A stretch of DNA of 53,110 bases, from contig CAYYUK010000004.1 of assembly GCA_964474895.1 (NCBI GenBank), forward strand, positions 1 to 53,110, in the 5' to 3' direction. Below are positions 43,444 to 50,897 of this stretch, piece by piece. The notes under the pieces are model-generated. The model did no database searches. It was not told the origin of the DNA and saw nothing but the letters and a program-made list of their open reading frames with translations. The stretch comes from CAYFNK01 sp964474895. Its GTDB lineage: Archaea > Nanobdellota > Nanobdellia > SCGC-AAA011-G17 > PNOQ01. The translations under genes were made by a program, and so were the position numbers. The stretch's first letter is position 1; each line of letters starts with the position of its first letter.

Positions 43444-43842
43444 TTATAAATCTTTCTTTTCTTTAATCAAATAATAAACCATAATTCCAACACCAATTAC
43501 ATTGAAACTATCTGCAACGTTAAAAACTGGCCAAATAGTCAAATCAATAAAATCCCTAACATAACCCAAAAAAACTCTATCTATAAAATTACCAACAGTT
43601 CCACCCAAAACAAAAGCCAAAGGCACCAAATACTCTTTATTCTTCCTAAACAAATAAACAATGAAAATAACAACTAATAACGAAATAATAGACAAGGTAC
43701 CAACATAACCTTGAAATAAAGAGAAAGCAGCTCCAGTATTCTTCACATAATTAAACACTCCAAAATGGACGTCTGTAAACAAAAATTTGGTAATCTGATC
43801 CAGAACAACTACTAAAAATGCCAAAAAAAGGAATTTTTTCAT
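43444..43842 (-). CDS. lspA: Lipoprotein signal peptidase (signal peptidase II)
   Basis: 132 aa, four membrane helices, complete family motifs: DQITK (15-19), NTGAAFSLF (35-43), GNFIDR (84-89), VRDFID (95-100) and NVADS (108-112). The catalytic Asp pair is Asp97 and Asp111. It cleaves diacylglyceryl-modified prolipoproteins in bacteria and is unusual in archaea, so horizontal transfer is likely. The promoter region carries the GAGTAGTAACATAT motif. Confidence 0.94.
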   Translation of the reverse strand: MKKFLFLAFLVVVLDQITKFLFTDVHFGVFNYVKNTGAAFSLFQGYVGTLSIISLLVVIFIVYLFRKNKEYLVPLAFVLGGTVGNFIDRVFLGYVRDFIDLTIWPVFNVADSFNVIGVGIMVYYLIKEKKDL

Positions 43843-43873
43843 AAAAAGAGAACGAACTACAGTTTTATTAAAA

Positions 43874-43888
43874 TATGTTACTACTCAA
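43874..43888 (-). promoter_or_regulatory. GAGTAGTAACATAT motif upstream of lspA
   Basis: On the minus strand the motif GAGTAGTAACATAT precedes the lspA TATA-like TTTTAATAAAAC. It matches the core of the element at 11672-11702 and 30186-30216. It also lies between lspA and the divergent GTG-start gene. Confidence 0.4.
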
Positions 43889-43954
43889 CAAAAACAACAA
43901 AGGAAAGCCTTATAAACCAAATAAAAAAATAAACTATACAAAAAGGAGTAAAAA

Positions 43955-44422
43955 GTGCCAAAAACAATAAACAGATGTAGTGCATGCAGGGCAATTGAAC
44001 TAGACGGAGAATTAGTTCCATTGACAGGATATGATACAAGAAAACTACGTGAGCAAGGTTACATTACATCGGATACATTTTTATCACAGGAATGTTATGG
44101 GAGACATTACGCAGAAGAAATTGAGTCAGGATATATTTCAAAAAGATTAGATGGGGTAGAACATGAAAATTGCCCAGAAATAACAAATCCCGAAGCACAC
44201 ACTGAAGCAGTTATGAAAACTATTTTTGATGGAAATGGGATTGAGTCCATGCTAAAAGTTGACAAAACTGTTGGCAACAAAGTTAAAGTTTTAGTGAAAC
44301 TTGAAGAGGGATTTAGCCCAAAAGATAAAATAGTAAAGAGATCAATCGTAACTTCAGCTAAGCAGTTAAAAAACGTAGGATTTAGATTAAATATTTCTTA
44401 CTTAAAAAAAGGTAATAAATAA
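43955..44422 (+). CDS. Hypothetical protein with CxxC start, 155 aa, GTG start
   Basis: GTG start at 43955, backed by AAGGAG (43943-43948) and CTTATAAACC TATA at 43909-43918. The N-terminus MPKTINRCSACRAIELDGEL recalls the Cys-rich start (CxxCKxIRDxxG) of a domain found in bacterial histidine kinases and PAS proteins. Further on come QECYGRHYAEE and a His/Glu-rich region. The C-terminal 70 residues form an unassigned alpha/beta unit. Zinc binding is plausible. Confidence 0.65.
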   Translation: MPKTINRCSACRAIELDGELVPLTGYDTRKLREQGYITSDTFLSQECYGRHYAEEIESGYISKRLDGVEHENCPEITNPEAHTEAVMKTIFDGNGIESMLKVDKTVGNKVKVLVKLEEGFSPKDKIVKRSIVTSAKQLKNVGFRLNISYLKKGNK

Positions 44423-44443
44423 ATACTAACAATTATTTTATTT

Positions 44444-45373
44444 TTATACAACTACTTCAAAAACTTTTTTCAACTCTTTAACATCTTTACATTTAACCAA
44501 TTCTTCTCTCAATCTAGCTCCACCCTCAACACCTTTTGTAAAATTTACAGCATTTACTTTCACATTAGAAAATTTAATTGACTTAAACTTCTTAGAATAT
44601 TTCAAATATTTCAAAAAAACATTTACTCTATCTTCAAAATTATATTCCTTATACTTTCCCTTAGAAATCAAATCATTAATCTGTTCAAAAATAAATGGAT
44701 TGCCCCTAGCACACCTACCAACCATAACATAATCACAATTAGTTTCTTTAAACATTCTCAAAGCATCTTCAGGTTTAACAATATCTCCGTTGCCAACAAT
44801 AGGAATAGAAACCAAAGATTTCAGCTCTTTAATTAAAGACCAATCACTAACACCAGAATATCCTTGTTCAACAGTTCTAGGATGTAATGTAATCATACTA
44901 ACACCTTCATCTTCAGCAATTTTGGCAATATCTCTAAATAAATTATCTTTTTTAACACCACTTCTCATCTTCAAACTAACAGGTTTTTTAACTGAAGAAA
45001 TTAAAGTTCTAAAAATATCTCTAGTTAATTCTTTTTTCTGCAACAAAGCAGCACCAGCAACAGATTTTGTTATCTTGGTTGATGGGCAACCCATATTGTA
45101 ATCGATAATATCAAAATGAGGCTCAACAATTTTTGCAGCTTTACTCAACTTATCCAAATCTGAACCAAATAGTTGGACAGATCTAGGTTTTTCTTTCTTA
45201 TCAAACTCAACAAAATCTTTAACACCCCTAGAAACAACAGCATGAGCAGAAGTTAGCTCAGTTACTGTTAAACCAGCACAATAATCATTACATAGCAATC
45301 TAAAAGCAGGATCAGTTACATCAGCCATTGGTGCCAAAAACACTTTTGATTTAAATTTTGGTAATTTTCTCAT
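44444..45373 (-). CDS. dus: tRNA-dihydrouridine synthase
   Basis: 309 aa from the ATG at 45373 (MRKLPKFKSKVFLAPMADVT). FMN TIM barrel: APMADVTDPAFR, YNMGCPSTKITKSVAGAALL (catalytic Cys in GCP), PVSLKMRSG, TLHPRT, VGNGDI and VMVGRCARGNPFIF. Reduces uridines in the tRNA D-loop. The upstream frame extension has no family similarity. The C-terminal helical part is shorter than in bacterial enzymes. Confidence 0.94.
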   Translation of the reverse strand: MRKLPKFKSKVFLAPMADVTDPAFRLLCNDYCAGLTVTELTSAHAVVSRGVKDFVEFDKKEKPRSVQLFGSDLDKLSKAAKIVEPHFDIIDYNMGCPSTKITKSVAGAALLQKKELTRDIFRTLISSVKKPVSLKMRSGVKKDNLFRDIAKIAEDEGVSMITLHPRTVEQGYSGVSDWSLIKELKSLVSIPIVGNGDIVKPEDALRMFKETNCDYVMVGRCARGNPFIFEQINDLISKGKYKEYNFEDRVNVFLKYLKYSKKFKSIKFSNVKVNAVNFTKGVEGGARLREELVKCKDVKELKKVFEVVV

Positions 45374-45465
45374 AAAGAAGATAAAAATTTCAATATTTAT
45401 TAAATTTGGCTTTGGCAATTAAACCAATAACATAACCTTATAAACCACTGGTATTCCGAATACTC

Positions 45466-45831
45466 ATGGCAAAATTTGAACGTCCAAGAGAAAGAAATGA
45501 TAGAAACGCTAGAAGTAGTTCTCCAAGGAGAAGTTATGGCGGAAGAGATAGTTTCGAGGATCGTCCAAAGAGAGAGTATAGAAGAGCTCCAAGCAGAGAA
45601 CCAAGGTATAATAACCGAAAAGAACGTGATTTTAAAATGACTAAAGTTATTTGCTCTTCTTGCGGTGATGAATGCGAAGTTCCTTTTAAACCAACATCAA
45701 GTAAACCAGTCTATTGCGATAATTGTTTTGTAAAAAAAGATAAGGCAGGTTCAGACAAGTCTTTCAGCAAAGATTTTGAAACAATTAACGAAAAGCTTGA
45801 TAAAATAATAAAAGCTTTAAATATTAAATAA
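45466..45831 (+). CDS. Arg-rich protein with CxxC zinc ribbon, 121 aa
   Basis: Disordered Arg/Ser/Gly/Tyr-rich N-terminus (residues 1-58; RDRNARSS-like repeats), then the zinc ribbon VICSSCGDECEVPFKP...VYCDNCF (CxxC at 63-66, CxxC at 82-85) and a helical C-terminus (ETINEKLDKIIKALNIK). The layout matches a small RNA-associated zinc-ribbon family widespread in Patescibacteria and DPANN. Likely nucleic-acid binding. AACCTTATAAACC lies about 25-30 bases before the ATG. Confidence 0.72.
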   Translation: MAKFERPRERNDRNARSSSPRRSYGGRDSFEDRPKREYRRAPSREPRYNNRKERDFKMTKVICSSCGDECEVPFKPTSSKPVYCDNCFVKKDKAGSDKSFSKDFETINEKLDKIIKALNIK

Positions 45832-45919
45832 GATTATTTACACCTAAAATTTATTTTCTCTTTAATATAAAAACTTATAAATAATTAATTTACAAACAAA
45901 ACCAAGAGGTAAACTAAAA

Positions 45920-46078
45920 ATGGCAGTAGAATATGATGAATTCAAAGGAAATAAGATGATAAAATTAATAGGCGAACAAGACACAGAGTCAAAATGGCCA
46001 TTTTCATTTGGAAAGAAGAAGGCTAAACTAATAGTTGAAAACTTTGAAGCAATTAAAAAATTTGCTGAACAAGAATAA
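45920..46078 (+). CDS. Small conserved-looking protein, 52 aa
   Basis: MAVEYDEFKGNKMIKLIGEQ to KKFAEQE, ending TAA 46076-46078. A TTATAAATAA box lies about 35-45 bases upstream and AGAGGT lies about 10 bases before the ATG. The fold looks like a short beta strand pair and helix with Lys-rich FGKKKAKLIVENFEAIKKF. No assigned function; too short for a standard ORF cut-off. The downstream T-rich stretch 46079-46105 may serve as terminator for this gene and the convergent one. Confidence 0.75.
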   Translation: MAVEYDEFKGNKMIKLIGEQDTESKWPFSFGKKKAKLIVENFEAIKKFAEQE

Positions 46079-46105
46079 TTCTTTATTTTTTATTATATTA
46101 TTATT

Positions 46106-46438
46106 TTAATAATCTAAAGAATGATCTTTCAAAATAGTAGGAAGACGGTCAGATATTTCTTCAAGACTCAAACTATGGGACCTACTTCCATAAAAAACAA
46201 TTCTACGAGACCTAGTTTTAACTTCATAAGGAATACAAAAAGTTCCAGGATGACCATTATTGGGAATGTTGTACCTTACAATATCATCCTTAGTAGTTAA
46301 AACACCAGGAGTAGATTTGATTAAATCAATAACCCTGCTAACAAAATCGTCCTCTTTTTTCTCTTTCTTTTCACCCCAAGAATCATTAGCTGTTAGCTCA
46401 CTATGTTTTGTTTCTCTAGCTTCGACCTTCGTCTCCAT
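46106..46438 (-). CDS. Hypothetical protein, 110 aa
   Basis: Begins METKVEARETKHSELTAND (ATG at 46438). A longer frame to 46600 would cross the divergent promoter region and is rejected. Soluble, with a basic DNA- or RNA-binding-like tail (YEVKTRSRRIVFYGSRSHSL). Family not recognised. The TATA (TTTATAATATAC near 46490) is about 55 bases from the ATG, leaving a leader of about 30 nt. Confidence 0.55.
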   Translation of the reverse strand: METKVEARETKHSELTANDSWGEKKEKKEDDFVSRVIDLIKSTPGVLTTKDDIVRYNIPNNGHPGTFCIPYEVKTRSRRIVFYGSRSHSLSLEEISDRLPTILKDHSLDY

Positions 46439-46544
46439 CCGTCTCTGTCGTACCTTTCTTGAACTAATTGAAATCTTTGGAAGAAGGAGTATATTATAAA
46501 TCTTATTAAAAACATTTAAAAAGGCCCACGTTCCGCTAAAACAT

Positions 46545-48332
46545 ATGGAAGCACCACAGCAACCACCAAAAATTGATCCTGCAAAAGAAAAAGCATTCAA
46601 GAAAAAAATAGATCAATTAAAGGATAAAATTCTAAAAGAACATAAAAAACAAATTTCAGGGATAGCGCTTCTACCTCCAAAAATAATAAATCCTGAAGAT
46701 CAAAAATACATGAATAAAGAAGATTTAGAAAAAGAAAAAAATAAAATAAGTGTTTTAGTAATTCTAGACGACTCAAAATCAGAGAAAACACCAGATTACA
46801 AAATAAAAGACAAAATAACACCTGAGTTAGTTAAGATAGCAAAGTCAATAGATGAAAAACTTTGGCTAGAAATATCATTAATGTCAGAGATAAGAGAATC
46901 ATTATTTGATGGAAAATATGAATTGTTACAAGTAATTTCAATGTCTGCAATTCTTTATGATCCAACAGACTTTTTGGCAGCACTTAAGATTTCAGAAGTT
47001 CACAAGGCTATGACTGTGAAGAAGTTCGAAAAATATATCGTTTCATACATCGCAGCAGGTTCATTATTTAGGGGAGAAAAATCAAATGACATTGATGTCT
47101 ACATAGTGGTAGATGATACTGATGTCAGAAGAATGTCAAGGGCAGAATTGCGAGAAAAATTAAGGGGATTAATTCAAGCTATGGCAATTGAAGCTTCAGC
47201 AATAACAGGAGTAAAAAAACAGTTCCACGTTCAAACATACATTTTAACTGATTTCTGGGAATCTGTAAAAGATGCACACCCAGTAATATTCACATTTTTG
47301 AGAGACGGAGTTCCAATTTTCGATAGGGGATTATTTGGTCCTTGGAGATTACTTCTAAAAATGGGAAGAATTAGACCTTCTCCAGAAGCAATTGATATGC
47401 ACATGAGCACAGGAGAAAGAATGCTAGATGTTGCAAAAAGAAAATTGTTAATGATCGCAAGCGAAGATTTGTACTACGCAATTCTTAATCCATCACAAGC
47501 AGCATTGATGCTTTATGGAATCTCCCCACCAACACCAAAAGAGACCATAAAACTTCTAGATGAAATTTTTGTAAAGAGAGAAAAACTTTTGGAGCCAAAA
47601 TATGTTAAGATCTTAATAAGAGTAAAAGACTTCTTCAAGGGAATGGAACATGGAAAGATAAAGAGTGTATCTGGAAAAGAAGTAGACCTGTTAATAAATG
47701 ATGTTGAAGATTATCTAAATAGAATTAAAAAATTATTTTCACAAATACAAAAGAAAACTGAAAAAGAAGATTTCAAAAAATTCCAACAAGCAATAACACA
47801 AATAACAAGAGAATCACTTGCTTCAGGAAATATAAAAACAACAAGTCTTCAGCTAGGAATAAGGAAGTATTGTGAGCAGGAAGGACTTCCAACAAGCATA
47901 GCAGATGACTACAAATTATTCGAAAAAACAGTAAAAGATCTAAAAGCAAAAAAAATAAAGAAAGAAGAAATAGAAAAAGTAAAAAGACAGTTAAGGAATT
48001 ACATAAGAGTTTTAGAAGAACATCTACAAAGAAAGAAATTCTTAGAACTTCAGAAGTCAAAAATCTCATTTAAATATGGAAAAGACAAACTGGGAGAAAT
48101 ACTTTTACTAGATGATCAAATATTTGTTTTAGAACTTGGTATTAAAGACAAAGAAATAAAGAAAGCTAAAATAAAAGCTGATGGAACAATAGAGAAATTA
48201 CAAAAATCAGACATAAACGAATTAGACGCAATATTATCAACAAAAGAATTGTTAAGAAGGAACGGCTTAAAACTAAAAACGATAGATAGCTTAAGAAAAA
48301 TTTATGGTGACAAATTAGAACTAGTTCTCTAA
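46545..48332 (+). CDS. Nucleotidyltransferase-fold protein fused to HEPN-like and coiled-coil regions, 595 aa
   Basis: A DNA polymerase beta-type NTase core is clear: AGSLFRGEKSNDIDVYIVVD with Gly172-Ser173 and DxD at Asp182/Asp184 (metal ligands). A HEPN-like helical bundle follows (about 300-375; DLYYAILNPSQAALMLYGISPPTPKE, the HEPN pattern without an RxxxxH motif), then coiled-coil (400-530) and a C-terminal beta domain (about 510-595; GEILLLDDQIFVLELG). NTase-HEPN pairs often act as toxin-antitoxin or nucleotide-transfer enzymes; here they are one long chain, so the role is uncertain. Confidence 0.75.
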   Translation: MEAPQQPPKIDPAKEKAFKKKIDQLKDKILKEHKKQISGIALLPPKIINPEDQKYMNKEDLEKEKNKISVLVILDDSKSEKTPDYKIKDKITPELVKIAKSIDEKLWLEISLMSEIRESLFDGKYELLQVISMSAILYDPTDFLAALKISEVHKAMTVKKFEKYIVSYIAAGSLFRGEKSNDIDVYIVVDDTDVRRMSRAELREKLRGLIQAMAIEASAITGVKKQFHVQTYILTDFWESVKDAHPVIFTFLRDGVPIFDRGLFGPWRLLLKMGRIRPSPEAIDMHMSTGERMLDVAKRKLLMIASEDLYYAILNPSQAALMLYGISPPTPKETIKLLDEIFVKREKLLEPKYVKILIRVKDFFKGMEHGKIKSVSGKEVDLLINDVEDYLNRIKKLFSQIQKKTEKEDFKKFQQAITQITRESLASGNIKTTSLQLGIRKYCEQEGLPTSIADDYKLFEKTVKDLKAKKIKKEEIEKVKRQLRNYIRVLEEHLQRKKFLELQKSKISFKYGKDKLGEILLLDDQIFVLELGIKDKEIKKAKIKADGTIEKLQKSDINELDAILSTKELLRRNGLKLKTIDSLRKIYGDKLELVL

Positions 48333-48373
48333 AAATACAAACTTTTTTAAAACAAAAATTATAAAACTAACAT

Positions 48374-48964
48374 ATGGCTATTATACCAAGCGAAGCTTTA
48401 GAAGCAATAGGTCCATTAGTACTTTTCATCTTTGGGTTGGCCATTTATTCAGTAGTTGTATTTAATTTATACAGATTTGTAGCAAGGAGAGATATTTTTG
48501 AATTGAATTTAAGGCAGTACAATAGATTTCAGCATCCGACAATTTCAAAATTTTTCGCAGTAATTTTATACGCAGTAGAATACCTATTATTCTTCCCATT
48601 ATTTTTAATGTTCTGGTTTATAATTTTTTCAGCACTTTTAATAGCAATAACGAGCACCCAAGACGTACAAACAATTCTGCTAATATCCATGGCACTAATT
48701 TCTTCAATAAGGATAACATCTTACTACAAACAAGCCCTGTCAAAGGATATAGCAAAGATATTGCCTTTCACATTACTTGCAATATTCTTAATTGATTTAG
48801 GACAGTTTTCATGGGATCAATCATTCTCTTTAATAAGACAAATACCAAGTTTAATAGACACATTGAAATATTACTTTGTTTTTGCAGTGGTAGTAGAATT
48901 TATTTTAAGAATAATGCACACGATTACGTCTGCAATAGCAGAAAGAAGAGCAAAAAAGAAATAA
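48374..48964 (+). CDS. Hypothetical multi-pass membrane protein, 196 aa
   Basis: Five or so helices (about 12-32, 58-90, 95-113, 125-145, 163-188), few charges between them, and a basic C-terminus (AERRAKKK). No transporter motif. It is 41 bases downstream of the NTase-HEPN gene on the same strand and may be cotranscribed. Confidence 0.65.
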   Translation: MAIIPSEALEAIGPLVLFIFGLAIYSVVVFNLYRFVARRDIFELNLRQYNRFQHPTISKFFAVILYAVEYLLFFPLFLMFWFIIFSALLIAITSTQDVQTILLISMALISSIRITSYYKQALSKDIAKILPFTLLAIFLIDLGQFSWDQSFSLIRQIPSLIDTLKYYFVFAVVVEFILRIMHTITSAIAERRAKKK

Positions 48965-48996
48965 ATTTTTAAGAATTAACTAATACTTAATTATTC

Positions 48997-49332
48997 ATGG
49001 ATATATTCTATACTTTATTAGAAAATGAACAATATCTGAAATTAGAGTGCAACGTAAGAGTAGAATATCATACAAGTGATGAGTTTTTGGAAGACTTTTC
49101 AAGATGGATTCTTGGAAGATTTAAACAAGAGAATGGATTACCCGAACAAAAACAAAGAGAAGAAAGAAACTTTCAAGAGGACCTTTTAAAATTCCTTGAA
49201 AGAACAAAAGGAAAATATGATATAATCACAAGAGAAGAAATTTTTAAGGGAGAAAGAATATTTAACATAATAGAAAAATCTAAAAATTATGTAGTAGACA
49301 AAAAAGGAAAGGCGTGGTTCATTCCTGATTAA
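48997..49332 (+). CDS. Hypothetical protein, 111 aa
   Basis: Soluble, charged, mostly helical protein (YHTSDEFLEDFSRWILGRFK; EERNFQEDLLKFLERTKGKY) with a short C-terminal beta-like end (YVVDKKGKAWFIPD). No family recognised. Its stop overlaps that of the convergent surface gene by 3 bases. It follows the membrane protein by 32 bases. Confidence 0.6.
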   Translation: MDIFYTLLENEQYLKLECNVRVEYHTSDEFLEDFSRWILGRFKQENGLPEQKQREERNFQEDLLKFLERTKGKYDIITREEIFKGERIFNIIEKSKNYVVDKKGKAWFIPD

Positions 49333-50897
49333 GACAACTTTCTATAAAAACGAATTGCAATGGGAATGGTAATTGCTAAAAATATCAAAGCAATTAAAAG
49401 TTTCAAACCAAAACCACTATCTTCATAAGGATAAAATGTATCTGGCTGATATCCAAGATAACAAACTTCTTCAGTTGCATAAGAATTTACAGTAAGTCCG
49501 GTTGTAATTTCAAACAAAGTTATTGTAACTTCTCTGAAGCCATATAAGTCACCATCACCATCATCAATACAATTTCCATAATTAACAACTTCCTCAAAGC
49601 CAAATTCTTCATCATCACCAGAGTCTCCACCATTATGATCTTCATCACAGTCTCCACCATCTTCAAAGATTTCTAACTGAAACAAAGAATTATCATGTGC
49701 ACCATGGTTATCGTAAACTGTAATAACAATTTCATAACTTCCAATATCATCACAATTAGGTACAAAGTCTATCAAACCGTTTATAGGATCAATATTAAAC
49801 AAATCTGTATTATCACTAAAAATCAAAATATCTCCTTGGTCAGAGTCATGAGCTTCAACCCGATACCTAAATCTTGAACCACATTCAGCTTCCTGATCTG
49901 AAATATCCCCAATTAAAGGAACTGCATTAAAATTATTGTCTGAAACGGTTGTAAAACTCCATACGGGACCATTTGTACTATCTTCACCATCATCAGCTAT
50001 AACTTGCCAGTAATATTCAGTATCATAGTTAGTATGTGGCAAAGAATAACTAGTCTGAGTTAAATCACTAACAATTAATTGCATATTGCCTGGATTTGTA
50101 CCCAAGTATAAATCATAATAAACTAAATCTCCATCAGGATCCCCACCATTCCAATGCATAAAAATATTAGTTCTCTGTACATTTGTTGCACCATTTACAG
50201 GAATCGGATTACTAGGAACATAAGGAGGAGTATTTTCTTCATCTTCTTCAGTTATTGTTAATACAAAATCTTCAGCATCATCTCCATCATTTCCATCTTC
50301 AACAGTAATTGTAATGTAATGATTTCCAACATCATTACAAGAAGGAACAAAACTAATCAAACCGTTTTGATTAATATTAAACAAATTAGTATTATCTGAA
50401 TAATCTAAATCATCACCATCTTCATCAACAGCAATAACCTGATAATTAAACTGAGTTTCACATTGAGCATTTTGATTTGGTATATAATTAATTACTGGAG
50501 CACTATTTTCTGAATCTTCATCAACATTAACATTCAATGTTAACTCAACAGCATCATAACCATCTTCACCATCACTTGCATAAACACCCAAAACATAAAC
50601 TCCATCTAAATCAGATGTATCAACATTATACCAACCAGTATGTGAAGTACCATATGGACCGCCTTCAGCGCTACCCTCTACAATGGTTTCTACATAATTT
50701 CCATTCTGAAGCAATACAGCGCCATACTCGACATAATCAATAGTTGAACTTGCCCAAATTAAAAACTGAGTATTATCTCCTTGATTAACTTCAAGATAAT
50801 CTGTCCCATTGCCCCAATGTGATGTCAAAAGTGCGGCAGCACTAGCAAAACTAGTTACCAAAACTAACGCAAATAACAAAAAAACTAATTTTTTCAT
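49329..50897 (-). CDS. Surface protein with cadherin/Ig-like and fibronectin-like domains, 522 aa
   Basis: From the ATG at 50897: signal MKKLVFLLFALVLVTSFASA, an N-terminal beta domain, a cadherin/dystroglycan-type Ig domain (NSAPVINYIPNQNAQC to YITITVEDGNDG), a FN3-like domain (PVNGATNVQRTNIFMHWNGG; YYWQVIADDGEDS), a second cadherin-like domain (PLIGDISDQEAECGSRF to YEIVITVYDNHG), an acidic linker and a C-terminal membrane helix (KLLIALIFLAITIPIAIRFY). ATG overlaps the TGA of the upstream gene, forming an operon. Likely adhesion or matrix function. Confidence 0.78.
   Translation of the reverse strand: MKKLVFLLFALVLVTSFASAAALLTSHWGNGTDYLEVNQGDNTQFLIWASSTIDYVEYGAVLLQNGNYVETIVEGSAEGGPYGTSHTGWYNVDTSDLDGVYVLGVYASDGEDGYDAVELTLNVNVDEDSENSAPVINYIPNQNAQCETQFNYQVIAVDEDGDDLDYSDNTNLFNINQNGLISFVPSCNDVGNHYITITVEDGNDGDDAEDFVLTITEEDEENTPPYVPSNPIPVNGATNVQRTNIFMHWNGGDPDGDLVYYDLYLGTNPGNMQLIVSDLTQTSYSLPHTNYDTEYYWQVIADDGEDSTNGPVWSFTTVSDNNFNAVPLIGDISDQEAECGSRFRYRVEAHDSDQGDILIFSDNTDLFNIDPINGLIDFVPNCDDIGSYEIVITVYDNHGAHDNSLFQLEIFEDGGDCDEDHNGGDSGDDEEFGFEEVVNYGNCIDDGDGDLYGFREVTITLFEITTGLTVNSYATEEVCYLGYQPDTFYPYEDSGFGLKLLIALIFLAITIPIAIRFYRKLS

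Noticed and set aside
46439..46600. Extended N-terminus of the 110-aa gene to 46600
   Set aside because: It would overlap the start of the divergent 595-aa gene and includes a Cys/Gly-rich stretch unlike the rest; the ATG at 46438 is better.
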